Notes: generated by a model not told the origin, from the letters alone. A stretch of DNA of 64,000 nucleotides from JAVVHH01 sp965199585 (GCA_965199585.1 CBDASI010000002.1:62001-126000), one strand, 5' to 3'; shown: positions 8,198 to 16,747, numbered from the stretch's first letter. Made by a program: numbers and translations.

Positions 8198-8923
8198 TCA
8201 CCGCTCCCTCTGCCGCCCCGGCACCAACACCAACGAAAAATACGGCGCCGGGCTCTCATCCCGCTCGGACAGCATGACGATCCGCTCATCCGCCATCGTG
8301 CCACGCTCGACATACATCGCACGATCCGCCAACCCGGCCCGCGCCAGCGCCGCCCGGATCTTCGGCAGGTTCCGCCCGATCTTCATGATCACCGACGCAT
8401 CCGACCGCGCCAGCCCATCGGCCAACCCATCCTCGTCCAACGTCCCCGGCAACACCGTCAGCACGTCGTCGCCATGCGCGATCGGCGTCCCCGCCCGCGT
8501 CCAGCATCCGCTCATTGCACTGACCCCCGGCACCACCTCGCTCGGGAACACCGGCTTCAGCCGATCGTATAGATACATCGAGGACCCGTAGAAGAACGGG
8601 TCCCCCTCGCACAGCAGCACCGCGTCCCGCCCGGCCTCGAGCCGCTCGGCCAGCCGCGCCGCGCACTCGTCGTAGAAGGTCACGATCTCCGCCCGATACC
8701 GCGGGTCCTCGACGGCGATCTCGGTGGTGAACGGATACTCGAACCGCATCTCCTCGGCGTCCGCTCCAATATGCGCCGCCGCGATCGTCCGCGCGTGCCC
8801 CATCCGCCCCCGCTTGGCGAAATACGCCACCACAGGCGCTGCCGCGATGATTCGCGCCGCCTTCATGGTCATCAGCTCCGGGTCACCCGGCCCCAATCCC
8901 ACGACATGAAAGACGCCGCTCAT
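8198..8923 (-). CDS. cobI: Precorrin-2 C20-methyltransferase
   Basis: SAM-dependent methylation of precorrin-2 at C20 to precorrin-3A. 241 aa. Tetrapyrrole methylase signatures: FHVVGLGPGDPELMTMKAARII at the start, LLCEGDPFFYGSSMYLYDRL in the middle, VVPGVSAMSGCWTRAGTPI, and VIMKIGRNLPKIRAAL near the C-terminus. ATG at 8923 overlaps the cobH stop (ATGA), so it is coupled to cobH. The stop is followed by the REP-like element before cobJ. Confidence 0.96.
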   Translation of the reverse strand: MSGVFHVVGLGPGDPELMTMKAARIIAAAPVVAYFAKRGRMGHARTIAAAHIGADAEEMRFEYPFTTEIAVEDPRYRAEIVTFYDECAARLAERLEAGRDAVLLCEGDPFFYGSSMYLYDRLKPVFPSEVVPGVSAMSGCWTRAGTPIAHGDDVLTVLPGTLDEDGLADGLARSDASVIMKIGRNLPKIRAALARAGLADRAMYVERGTMADERIVMLSERDESPAPYFSLVLVPGRQRER

Positions 8924-9546
8924 TCCGCGTCGCTCGCCAACGCGTTGACCGCCGCGACCGCCATCGCGCTGCCGCCCTTGCGCCCCTGCACCACCAGGAA
9001 CGGCACCCGCCCATCCGCCGCCAGCGCCGCCTTGCTCTCCGCCGCGCCCACGAATCCCACCGGCACCCCGATCACCGCCGCCGGATGCGGCGCCCCCGCG
9101 TCCAGCAGTTCCAGCAGGTGGAACAGCGCCGTCGGCGCGTTGCCAATCACCACCACCGCGCCGCCCATCCGCTCCGCCCACAGATCCATCGCCGCCGCCG
9201 ACCGCGTGTTGCCGATCCGCCGCGCCAGCTCCGGCACCCCTGGCGCATCCAGCGCACAGACGATCTCGTTTCCCGCCGGCAGCCGTGCCTTGGTGATGCC
9301 GTGCGCGACCATCTTGGCGTCGCACAGGATCGGCGCCCCGGCCAGCAGCGCCGCCCGCCCCGCGCGCGCAAAATCCGCATGGAACTGGATGTCCGACGCG
9401 ACCTCCACCATCCCGCAGGCATGGATCACCCGCACCGCGATCCGCGACTGCTCCGGCGTGAAGCGCCCCAGTTCCGCCTCCGCGCGGATGGTGGCGAATG
9501 ACAGCGCGTAGATCGCCGCGCCGTCCCTGATGTAATCGTAACTCAT
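8920..9546 (-). CDS. cobH: Precorrin-8X methylmutase
   Basis: Moves the C11 methyl to C12, giving hydrogenobyrinic acid. 208 aa, the usual length for CobH/CbiC. Landmarks: YDYIRDGAAIYALSFATIRAEA at the N-terminus, VIHACGMVEV with the catalytic-region histidine, PILCDAKMVAHGI and IGVPVGFVGAAESK. Start ATG at 9546 overlaps the cobG stop (ATGA) and the stop overlaps the cobI start, so cobG-cobH-cobI form a tightly coupled block. Confidence 0.97.
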   Translation of the reverse strand: MSYDYIRDGAAIYALSFATIRAEAELGRFTPEQSRIAVRVIHACGMVEVASDIQFHADFARAGRAALLAGAPILCDAKMVAHGITKARLPAGNEIVCALDAPGVPELARRIGNTRSAAAMDLWAERMGGAVVVIGNAPTALFHLLELLDAGAPHPAAVIGVPVGFVGAAESKAALAADGRVPFLVVQGRKGGSAMAVAAVNALASDAE

Positions 9547-10652
9547 CGTACCTGCATCACCTCTGCCGGCGTCAGCCCGCGCTGCATCGGCTCGTCGCCG
9601 GCCCGCCCGTCCCGCACCACATCGAACCGCCCGTCCCGCCCCACCAGCGTCAGCGTCGCCGCGCCCGGATGCGCGCATCCCTTGCTGCAGCCCGACACAT
9701 GGATCGTCCGGCCCGGCTCCGGCCGCAGCCCGGCCGCCCACCGCCGCGTCACCACGCTGCCCGACGTACAGCCCGGCGCGCCTACGCACGCCGACACCTG
9801 TAACGCCGGGTCGTCCGCGGCGACGATCAGCCCGAGCCGCTCCAGTTCCGCCTCATCCGGATCACCCGGCACCAGCACGACCCGCCAGGGCGTGAGCCGC
9901 AGCACCCTGTCGCCCCGCGCCAGCCCGGCCAGCCCGGCCAACACCGCCGCATCCATCGCCCCGAACCGCAGCCCGGCCCCCGTCATTCCACCCGGCAACC
10001 AACCAATCGCGGTAAGCGGCTCGGCCGCCTCGAACGGCACCGTTTGGTAGCCCGCCAATACCGCCGCGATCACGTTGCGCATCCGCCGCTCGTCCCCGGC
10101 CACCGCCAGGAACGCGTGCGCCATGCGCATCACTGCCGGCACCGCGTCATCCACCACCACGCCCCGGCCGGCCCCATCCGGCACCACCAGGCAGCGCCTC
10201 GCCTCGACCACCAGCGTGATGTCCGCCCCATCGCCCAACGGCAGTACACCGCCCCCGTCGACCCCGAACCCGAACTTGGCAGGCAGCGCCGCCAACCCGT
10301 CGTCGGCGACGATGGCCGTCTCCAGCGCGCGCGCCAGCCCGATCACCCGAGCCTCCGCCAGCGGCGACACCAGCACCGACCGCCGACGCTCCACCGCCGC
10401 ATCCGCCGCCGCCAACCCGAGCCCCACGGCCACCTCCGCAAAGCGCGGCGCACTCTCCACCGTCATTCCGCGGAACTGCAGTGCCCCCCGCCCGGTCAGC
10501 TCGATCTGCCCGTTGCCGAACGCGGTCGCCGCCTCCGCCAGCACGACCGCCGCGTCCGCCGGCAACTCGCCCATCGGCGGCTTGACCCGCACCAGCAATC
10601 CATCCCCGCTCGCCATCGGCTCATGCAGGCTGGGGCACCATCCTTTGATCAC
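9543..10652 (-). CDS. cobG: Precorrin-3B synthase (oxygen-dependent)
   Basis: Oxygen-requiring monooxygenase that hydroxylates C20 and forms the gamma-lactone of precorrin-3B. It carries an Fe-S centre in a nitrite/sulfite-reductase-like fold. 369 aa. The four cluster cysteines are visible as Cx5C (C289, C295) and Cx3C (C322, C326). N-terminal half has the ferredoxin-like repeat (ELTGRGALQFRGM). Its presence marks the aerobic route, as opposed to CbiG/CbiH chemistry. The gene follows cobN after a 109-bp gap that holds a REP-like element, and is coupled to cobH. A sulfite reductase subunit is excluded by length and by position among cob genes. Confidence 0.95.
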   Translation of the reverse strand: MIKGWCPSLHEPMASGDGLLVRVKPPMGELPADAAVVLAEAATAFGNGQIELTGRGALQFRGMTVESAPRFAEVAVGLGLAAADAAVERRRSVLVSPLAEARVIGLARALETAIVADDGLAALPAKFGFGVDGGGVLPLGDGADITLVVEARRCLVVPDGAGRGVVVDDAVPAVMRMAHAFLAVAGDERRMRNVIAAVLAGYQTVPFEAAEPLTAIGWLPGGMTGAGLRFGAMDAAVLAGLAGLARGDRVLRLTPWRVVLVPGDPDEAELERLGLIVAADDPALQVSACVGAPGCTSGSVVTRRWAAGLRPEPGRTIHVSGCSKGCAHPGAATLTLVGRDGRFDVVRDGRAGDEPMQRGLTPAEVMQVR

Positions 10653-10663
10653 GACGACCCTCC

Positions 10664-10753
10664 GTCATTGCGAGGAGCAAAGCGACGCGGCAATCCAGGG
10701 CGGCACGGACGGCCCTCGCCGCCCTGGATCGCCGCGCTGCGCTCGCGATGACG
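10664..10753. repeat. REP-like inverted repeat, copy 2
   Basis: The left arm begins GTCATTGCGAGGAGCAAAGC at 10664. The right arm, read on the minus strand from 10753, begins CGTCATCGCGAGCGCAGCGC. The inner part forms a further GC-rich stem around CCAGGGCGGC / GCCGCCCTGG. The right arm is identical over about 32 bp to the copy at 38278. It occupies almost the whole cobN-cobG gap of the riboswitch-headed operon, so it would be transcribed as a long hairpin. Confidence 0.88.
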
Positions 10754-10761
10754 TCCGAGGA

Positions 10762-13700
10762 TCACTCTTCGGCTCCGACATCGTTCCGTCGGGGATGCCA
10801 AAGCCCGCGCCGCCGCGCATCCTCGAACCGCGCCACCATGCCCGCGCGCGCCTCCAGATTGGTCTCCCGCAGGAAGCCATCCACCGCCGCATCCCCCAAC
10901 GTCGCCCCGAACAACAGTTCGAACTGCGCATCGAAACGCTGCGGCACCGTCGCCGCGAAGGCGTAAAGCCCGTCCAGGGCGCGCGCGATCTCCGCCCCGC
11001 CGCGATAGCCGTGCCGCATCATGCCCGCGAGCCACACCGGGTTGGCCGCCCGCGCCCGTACCATGCGCACGATCTCCTCCCCCGTCGTCCGGACCACCGG
11101 CGCGTCCGGCGCCCCAGTATCGGCCTGATACAGCGCCGGCGCGTTGCCGAGCCGGTCCGCCAGCGCCGCGAAGCCGCCGACATGCGCCGCGACCTCGCTG
11201 CCCTCCAGCAGGTCCGTCTCCCGATGATCCGCAATCTGCACGAACGCGTCCGCCGCCGCCACGATCGCGGCGAAATCCCCTTTGCCCTCCTGCCCATACC
11301 CCGTCGCCGAGGCCGCAAGGTAAGCCGCCCCGAGCCCGGCCCGGTCCACCCACTCCCCCTCGAGCGCCGCACTCACCCCCGCCCCGTAGGCCCCCGGCGC
11401 CGGCCCGAACACCCGCGCCCCGTGCTGGCCCGCCAGCGGGTTCCACTCCGCCGCCTCGTCCCGCGCCGCCACTGCCCGCACCGCCGCGTCGAACAACTCC
11501 ATCGCGCCCCCGAACGCGTCCCGGAACAGCCCCGACACCCGCAGCGTCACGTCCACCCGCGGCCGATCCAGCAACGCCAGCGGCACCACCTCGAACCCCG
11601 TGACCCGGCCCGACCCCTCATCCCGCAGCGGCGCCACACCCAGCAGGATGAGCGCCAGTGCGAGATCCTCGCCGCCGGTCCGCATCGTTGTGCTGCCCCA
11701 CAGGTTCAGCACGATCCGTCGCGGATATTCCCCCTGATCCTGCAGATGCCGCCGCAGCAACTCCCGCGCCGCCGCCTCGGCCAGCGTCATCGCCGCGGCG
11801 GTCGGCACCGCCCGCGGATCGATCGAATACAGGTTCCGCCCCGTCGGCAGTACGTCCGCGCGCCCGCGCGACGGCGCGCCCGCTGGGCCCGGTGGCACGA
11901 ACCGCCCCGCCAACGCGGCGTCCAGCCCGGCCCATTCACCCGCCGCATCCCCGAACACGTGCAGCCCGTCCCGGATCTGGGCGTCCTTCACGTCGCACAG
12001 ATAGGCGTCCAGCTGCGCGAGCCGGTCATCCTCCGGCAGGTCGCTCGACGCGCCGCTCTCCCCCAGTAGCCCGGTGCGCTCCGCCAGCGCCAGGATGTCG
12101 CGCCGCAGCAGGCCGGTGCGCCGCCGGTCCATCCCGTCCGCGGCCGCATACTCGTCCAGCAGCGCCTCCAGCCCAGTATGGCCGCCGGCGACCTGGATCG
12201 GCGGCGTCATGTGGCCGATCGTCACCGCGCCCAGCCGACGCTTCGCCGCCGCCGCCTCGCCCGGGTTGTTGACGATGAATGGATAGATGACCGGCACGCC
12301 CCCCGTCAGCAAAGCCGGGAAGCAGCCCCAGGACAGCGCGACCGACTTACCGGGCAGCCACTCCAGGGTGCCATGCGCGCCCACATGCAGCATCGCATCG
12401 ATGTCCACGACATGCCGCAGCCAGAGATAGAAAGCGATGAAGCCGTGCCGCGGCGGACGGTCCGGATCGTGATACCCGGCCTTCCGATCCGTTGCCGCGC
12501 CCCGGTCCGGCTGCACCGCCAGCACGGCGGCGCCGGCCCGCATGAAGCGGTGCGTGAAGCAGCCATCGGCAATGGCCGGATCGTCCTCGGCCGCACCCCA
12601 CGCGTCGATCACCGCCGCCTGAACTGAGCCCGGCAGCGCCGCGAACAACCGCCCATACGTCGCGACGTCGATCGTCGCCCGCGGCATCGCGTGGCACAGA
12701 CCCTCCACCAATGCCGCGGCCGACACCGTCGAGCCTCTACGCCCCAGCATCGTCGCCAGGCTCGCGAACGTGTCCAGCCCGACCGCATGGCCCACACGCC
12801 CGCCGCCCGGATAGTCCGACAGCACGCACCCCAGCACCGGCGCCGCACTCTTCGCCAGCCGCACCCACCCGGCCGCCCGATCCGCCGCCAGGGCGATGCC
12901 GCAGGCACAGGGCACATGCACCGTCCGAGCGAACTCCAGCCCGGGGATCTCGACCCCCTCCCGCTTGAACGAGATCGCCCCGGTCAGCAGCCGCCCGTCC
13001 AACTCCGGCAGCACCACGTGCATCGCCAGGTCCGTCCCGGCCAATCCCCGCGCCGACGCCGCCCATCCCGCCTGCGACGACCCGGCCAGCACCACCTGCA
13101 ACACCACCGCGCCCGCCGCCTCGATCGGTGCCGAAAACGCCGTCGCGTTTAGCACCACGTCGGGCCGCCAGCCCGTCAACGCGGTGGTCACGAAGTTCGC
13201 GCTGGCGGGCTCCTTCAGGCTCGCGACGTAGAACGCCCGCACCTCGAGCCCGCGCGCCACCAGACCGGCTGCCAGCCCGGCAATCGGCGCTGTATCGCCT
13301 GCCTGCAGATGCGAGCGATAGAACAGGATGGCGGCTTTCCCGCTCGTCGTCGGCTGACGTGAACTATCCGGCCTGCCGATGGTGCATCCGGCACAGGCCG
13401 CAACGGCGTCCCGGTCCGGAAGCGCCCACTCCCCCGCCATCGGCACGGCGAGCGCCCCCACTCCCGGATCCTCCGCCAAGCCGGCAACGTGCGCCGCCAG
13501 CAGCAGCGCCCGCCGCAGATTATCGGCCCCGCCCTGCCCCAGGCACTCCGCCAGCACGGCCCGCTGCCCCGGCAGCACCGTCGACAGCGCCTCCAGCGCC
13601 GCATCGTCCCGCCCATCGCCGGGCAGCAGCGCCAGCGCGATCCCCCGCGCCCGGCACAGCGCCGCCACCTCCTCGACCCCATACCGCCAGTAGCCGAGCC

Positions 13701-13965
13701 CGCCGAGCAGCCGCACGATCACGCAGCGCGCCGACGCGACCACCTGCTCCAGATATAGGTCGACAGACATCGGATGCAGGAGCCGCCGCAGATTGGCCAG
13801 TCGCAGGCTCGGCCGCGCGAGCGGCATGGCCTCCCACGCCGCCGCCGCCGCACCCAGGTCGCTATCGGAGAACGACAGCAGCACGATGTCAGCCGGGCTC
13901 TGCCCGAGATCGTCCGCGGCCGCCTCGGCATCGAGGGAGTGCGTCTCGCGGACGAGAAGGTGCAT
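10762..13965 (-). CDS. cobN: Cobaltochelatase subunit CobN
   Basis: Large subunit of the ATP-dependent aerobic cobalt chelatase, which inserts Co(II) into hydrogenobyrinic acid a,c-diamide. It acts with AAA+ partners CobS and CobT, which are not in this window. 1067 aa, somewhat shorter than the classic ~1275-aa Pseudomonas denitrificans protein but in the range of many alphaproteobacterial CobN. BchH/CobN family signatures: FYRSHLQAGDTAPI, HVGAHGTLEWLPGKSVALS, NNPGEAAAAKRR, LPTGRNLYSIDPRAVP and LNLWGSTTMRTGGEDLA. ATG at 13965; 1 bp after the cobW stop. The pairing with cobW and the riboswitch fits cobalt supply to this enzyme. Confidence 0.96.
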   Translation of the reverse strand: MHLLVRETHSLDAEAAADDLGQSPADIVLLSFSDSDLGAAAAAWEAMPLARPSLRLANLRRLLHPMSVDLYLEQVVASARCVIVRLLGGLGYWRYGVEEVAALCRARGIALALLPGDGRDDAALEALSTVLPGQRAVLAECLGQGGADNLRRALLLAAHVAGLAEDPGVGALAVPMAGEWALPDRDAVAACAGCTIGRPDSSRQPTTSGKAAILFYRSHLQAGDTAPIAGLAAGLVARGLEVRAFYVASLKEPASANFVTTALTGWRPDVVLNATAFSAPIEAAGAVVLQVVLAGSSQAGWAASARGLAGTDLAMHVVLPELDGRLLTGAISFKREGVEIPGLEFARTVHVPCACGIALAADRAAGWVRLAKSAAPVLGCVLSDYPGGGRVGHAVGLDTFASLATMLGRRGSTVSAAALVEGLCHAMPRATIDVATYGRLFAALPGSVQAAVIDAWGAAEDDPAIADGCFTHRFMRAGAAVLAVQPDRGAATDRKAGYHDPDRPPRHGFIAFYLWLRHVVDIDAMLHVGAHGTLEWLPGKSVALSWGCFPALLTGGVPVIYPFIVNNPGEAAAAKRRLGAVTIGHMTPPIQVAGGHTGLEALLDEYAAADGMDRRRTGLLRRDILALAERTGLLGESGASSDLPEDDRLAQLDAYLCDVKDAQIRDGLHVFGDAAGEWAGLDAALAGRFVPPGPAGAPSRGRADVLPTGRNLYSIDPRAVPTAAAMTLAEAAARELLRRHLQDQGEYPRRIVLNLWGSTTMRTGGEDLALALILLGVAPLRDEGSGRVTGFEVVPLALLDRPRVDVTLRVSGLFRDAFGGAMELFDAAVRAVAARDEAAEWNPLAGQHGARVFGPAPGAYGAGVSAALEGEWVDRAGLGAAYLAASATGYGQEGKGDFAAIVAAADAFVQIADHRETDLLEGSEVAAHVGGFAALADRLGNAPALYQADTGAPDAPVVRTTGEEIVRMVRARAANPVWLAGMMRHGYRGGAEIARALDGLYAFAATVPQRFDAQFELLFGATLGDAAVDGFLRETNLEARAGMVARFEDARRRGLWHPRRNDVGAEE

Positions 13966-13966
13966 G

Positions 13967-15010
13967 CTATCCGGTCGCTATGGTGCGGATCGCCGTCTCG
14001 ATCGCGCCGCGGTCCAGCCCGGTCTGCCCGATCACCACCACGCCGCCCGCGCGCGCCTCGCCGGGCTTCCACGCGCGATCGAACTCCTGCCGGAACCGTT
14101 CGCCGACGCCCTGCACCAACAGCCGCATCGGCTTACCGCGCACCGCCGCGAACCCCTTCATGCGCAGCACGTCGAATTCCGCGGCCACGCCCCGCAGTCC
14201 GGCGACCCACGCCTCCGCCGACCCGATCTCGCCGACCGGAACGACAAAGCTCTCGAAATCGTCGTGCTCGTGCTCGCCATCCACCGCGTCGTGATGCGAC
14301 GGCCGCGCCGCCAGATCGCCTTCCGCCGCGGCGCCCAGGCCGAGCAGGATCGCCGGGTCGAGCCGTCCCTCGGTGGTGTGCACCACCTTGACCGCGCGCG
14401 GCAGCGAGGCGGCGACCTCCGCCTCGATCCGCTGCAGCTCGCCCTCGGCCAGCAGATCCGACTTATTAAGAACCACCAGGTCGGCCGCCCCGAGCTGATC
14501 CTCGAACACCTCGGCCAGTGGGTTGTCGTGATCGAGCGATGGGTCGGCCGCCCGCTGCCGCGCGACCTCCGCCGGGTCGTCCGCGAAGCGCCCCGCCGCC
14601 ACCGCCGGCGCGTCCACCAGCGCGATGACCCCGTCGACCGTCACCCGCGAACTGATGCCCGGCCAGTTGAACGCCTTGAGCAGCGGCTTGGGCAATGCCA
14701 GCCCGCTGGTCTCGATGAGGATGTGCTCCGGCGGGTTGGGCCGATCCAGCAGCGCCTGCATCGTCGGCAGGAAGTCCTCCGCCACCGTGCAGCACAGGCA
14801 TCCGTTGGACAGCTCGACGATGTCGTCGTCCTCGCAACCCTCGATCCCGCAAGCCCGCAGCACTTCGCCATCGATGCCGAGCTCGCCGAATTCATTGACG
14901 ATGATGGCGATCCGCCGGCCGCCCGCGTTCATCATCAGGTGTCGCACCAAGGTCGTCTTGCCCGCGCCCAGGAAGCCGGTGACGATCGTCACCGGGATCT
15001 TCGCGCTCAT
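13967..15010 (-). CDS. cobW: CobW, cobalt-associated P-loop GTPase
   Basis: Member of the COG0523 G3E GTPases; CobW is proposed to deliver cobalt to the CobNST chelatase. 347 aa. Visible: P-loop GFLGAGKTT (residues 12-20), the CxCC metal motif (C71, C73, C74), NKSD guanine-specificity motif (182-185), a histidine/acidic stretch around 239-250 and a CobW C-terminal domain. The ATG at 15010 overlaps the stop of the DUF1636 gene (ATGA), and cobN starts 1 bp after it, so metal-handling protein and chelatase should be made together under riboswitch control. A second, shorter COG0523 member lies at 47344-48270. Confidence 0.95.
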   Translation of the reverse strand: MSAKIPVTIVTGFLGAGKTTLVRHLMMNAGGRRIAIIVNEFGELGIDGEVLRACGIEGCEDDDIVELSNGCLCCTVAEDFLPTMQALLDRPNPPEHILIETSGLALPKPLLKAFNWPGISSRVTVDGVIALVDAPAVAAGRFADDPAEVARQRAADPSLDHDNPLAEVFEDQLGAADLVVLNKSDLLAEGELQRIEAEVAASLPRAVKVVHTTEGRLDPAILLGLGAAAEGDLAARPSHHDAVDGEHEHDDFESFVVPVGEIGSAEAWVAGLRGVAAEFDVLRMKGFAAVRGKPMRLLVQGVGERFRQEFDRAWKPGEARAGGVVVIGQTGLDRGAIETAIRTIATG

Positions 15011-15390
15011 GCCGACATTCCAGCAGGCACCAGCGACGGGACGCGCCCGAGCACGATATGGGCCAGCGACGCCGGCCGCTTGGACGGCATCACTCCCCCG
15101 GTCTTGGCTTCGGCATAGGCCTTCGCATACACCAGCAGGTCCGGCGCCAACGCCTCCGACAGCCCGCCCAACAGATACGTCCACTTTCCCGGCGCCGAGA
15201 TCGCCACCGCGCACCCAGCGTCGCAGCTCGCCAGGCAGTTCACCGGCACCACACGCACTGCGGTGCTCTCGCCGGCCAGCGCAGCCACCGACTCGTAGAA
15301 GTATTTACCGGCTGGCGTCGCGCCCTCCGGCAGCGGGCGCCCGGCCCGGCAGGTGACGCAAACATGTAAACAGGGAACACAATTCGACAC
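15007..15390 (-). CDS. DUF1636 cysteine-rich metal-binding protein, first gene after the B12 riboswitch
   Basis: 127 aa, small and soluble. The seven cysteines fall in two groups: C4, C7, C11 and C14 at the N-terminus (CxxC-x3-CxxC) and C52, C56 and C60 (Cx3Cx3C). This is the pattern of the DUF1636 family, often described as ferredoxin-like metal-binding proteins found near cobalamin genes; its biochemical role is not established. It is coupled to cobW (ATGA) and is the first gene under the riboswitch. Start is GTG at 15390 with an AAAGGGG Shine-Dalgarno 6 nt upstream. A role in cobalt or iron-sulfur handling for CobN or CobG is inference from context. Confidence 0.85.
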   Translation of the reverse strand: MSNCVPCLHVCVTCRAGRPLPEGATPAGKYFYESVAALAGESTAVRVVPVNCLASCDAGCAVAISAPGKWTYLLGGLSEALAPDLLVYAKAYAEAKTGGVMPSKRPASLAHIVLGRVPSLVPAGMSA

Positions 15391-15435
15391 AGCTCACCCC
15401 TTTCTCCGGGGCACCCCGCCCGGCGTGATGGTTGA
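15391..15435 (-). promoter_or_regulatory. Probable translational expression platform of the B12 riboswitch
   Basis: Only about 45 nt lie between the B12 box and the GTG at 15390. The Shine-Dalgarno GGGG (15397-15400, minus) can pair with CCCC at 15408-15411 across a 7-nt loop. The same CCCC can instead pair with upstream G residues at about 15414-15423 (CCGGG/CCCGG). Two mutually exclusive hairpins of this kind suggest control by hiding the ribosome binding site. No U-tract is present, which argues against a terminator. Pairing was read by eye. Confidence 0.5.
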
Positions 15436-15615
15436 GGATGGCAGGTCTCCTGGCTCACGGGTCAAAGCGTCCCGACCAGCCTTCCCAGCGCAAAACCGCG
15501 CCAGTGGCGTTGTGGTCGAGGGCTCACCGCTTACAGTTGCGGGGGCAGCCGCGGTATCGCACCGCGTTCCCTTTTCATCTTCCCCCGTCGAACGTGACGA
15601 GTGGAAGAACCATCC
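15436..15615 (-). ncRNA. Cobalamin (AdoCbl) riboswitch
   Basis: Read on the minus strand, the element starts with GGATGG (15610-15615), which pairs with CCATCC (15436-15441) to close P1. Inside are the conserved AAGGGAAC-x2-GGTG start of the core, CTGCCCCCGCAACTGTAAGC and GCCACTG segments, and the 3' B12 box AGCCAGGAGACCTGC (15441-15455). Spacing and order match the cobalamin riboswitch class. It precedes DUF1636-cobW-cobN-cobG-cobH-cobI and possibly the rest of the minus-strand cob genes, so these should be repressed by coenzyme B12. It is antisense to the upstream region of cobP, which starts 45 bp beyond its 5' end on the other strand. Confidence 0.95.
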
Positions 15616-15659
15616 GTTTCCGCCTATACGCGCCGCCGCCACCCCCGTAAAGGCGCGCC

Positions 15660-16142
15660 TTGCCCCACCTCACCCTCGTCCTCGGCGGCGCCCGCTCCGG
15701 CAAGAGCCGCCATGCCGAGTCGCTCTTCCAGCCGGGACCCCGCGCCTACGTCGCCACCGCGCAGGCGTTCGACGACGAGATGCGCGCTCGCATCGCCGCC
15801 CACCGGGCCGACCGCGCCGATGCCGGCTGGACCACCATCGAGGAACCGCTCGACCTCGTCGCCGCCCTCGCCGTCGACCAACCGGTCCTCGTCGACTGCC
15901 TCACCCTCTGGCTCAGCAACCTTCTGCTGGCCGACCGCCCGATCCCCAGCCTCGACGCCGCCCTGGCCGCCCGCACGCACGGCACCGTGCTCGTCAGCAA
16001 CGAGGTCGGCCTCGGCATCGTCCCCGACAACGCGCTGGCTCGACGCTTCCGCGACGAGGCCGGCCGCATGCACCAACACCTCGCCACCCTGGCCGACAGC
16101 GTCACCCTCGTCGTCGCCGGCATCCCCATGAGAGTGAAATGA
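15660..16142 (+). CDS. cobP: Adenosylcobinamide kinase / adenosylcobinamide-phosphate guanylyltransferase
   Basis: Bifunctional enzyme (CobU in Salmonella) that phosphorylates adenosylcobinamide and transfers GMP. 160 aa. P-loop LVLGGARSGKSRHAE at residues ~5-19, RIAAHRADRADAGWTTIEEP, VDCLTLWLSNLL and VSNEVGLGIVP are characteristic. The only start that keeps the P-loop context is TTG at 15660, preceded by AAAGG about 6 nt upstream. Its stop overlaps the cobO ATG (ATGA). First gene of the plus-strand arm of the cluster, divergent from the riboswitch. Confidence 0.93.
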   Translation: MPHLTLVLGGARSGKSRHAESLFQPGPRAYVATAQAFDDEMRARIAAHRADRADAGWTTIEEPLDLVAALAVDQPVLVDCLTLWLSNLLLADRPIPSLDAALAARTHGTVLVSNEVGLGIVPDNALARRFRDEAGRMHQHLATLADSVTLVVAGIPMRVK

Positions 16143-16747
16143 GCGACGACGAAACCCGCCATCAGGCCAAGATGGAGAAGCGCAAAGCGGTGCAGGACGC
16201 CGAGGTCGCCAGCAAAACCATCACCGAAAAAGGTCTCCTGATCGTCAATACCGGCCCCGGCAAGGGCAAGAGCACCGCCGCCTTCGGCCTGGCGCTGCGC
16301 ATGCTCGGCCAGGGCCGCCCCGTCGCCGTGGTGCAGTTCATCAAGGGCGCCTGGATCACCGGCGAGCGCACCCTGCTCGAGCGCCTCGGCGGCGACCTGC
16401 TGCGCTGGCACACCATGGGCGAAGGCTTCACCTGGGAAACCCAGGACCGCGCCCGCGACATCGCCGCCTGCCGCCGCGCCTGGGACCGCTCCCTCGAACT
16501 CATGGCCGACCCGGCCCTCGCCCTCCTGGTGCTCGACGAACTCAACATCGCCCTGCGCTACGACTACCTGCGCCTCGACGAGGTCCTCGCTGCCCTGGCC
16601 GCCCGCCCCCCGATGCTCCACGTCGTCATCACCGGCCGCAACGCCAAACCCGCCTTGATCGACGCCGCCGACCTGGTCACCGAGATGTCGCTCGTAAAGC
16701 ACCACTTCGCCGCCGGCATCAAAGCCCAACCCGGCATAGAATTCTAA
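16139..16747 (+). CDS. cobO: Corrinoid adenosyltransferase (cob(I)yrinic acid a,c-diamide adenosyltransferase)
   Basis: Adds the 5'-deoxyadenosyl ligand to reduced corrinoid, CobO/BtuR/CobA-type. 202 aa, standard length. P-loop VNTGPGKGKSTAAFGLALRM near residues 36-55, then VVQFIKGAW, HTMGEGFTWETQD and LLVLDELNIALRYDYL (Walker B-like), and VITGRNAK near the C-terminus. ATG at 16139 overlaps the cobP stop. Followed by a 62-bp gap with a GC-rich palindrome before cobQ. Confidence 0.96.
   Translation: MSDDETRHQAKMEKRKAVQDAEVASKTITEKGLLIVNTGPGKGKSTAAFGLALRMLGQGRPVAVVQFIKGAWITGERTLLERLGGDLLRWHTMGEGFTWETQDRARDIAACRRAWDRSLELMADPALALLVLDELNIALRYDYLRLDEVLAALAARPPMLHVVITGRNAKPALIDAADLVTEMSLVKHHFAAGIKAQPGIEF

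Noticed and set aside
10075..12069. A 664-codon plus-strand frame opposite cobN
   Set aside because: Arg/Pro/His-rich translation without domains, antisense to clear CobN coding sequence; a GC-bias shadow.
15353..16747. A 464-codon plus-strand frame with CobO at its end, suggesting an N-terminal extension
   Set aside because: The first ~260 codons are the antisense of the riboswitch and the wrong frame of cobP; cobO starts at 16139 with ATGA coupling.
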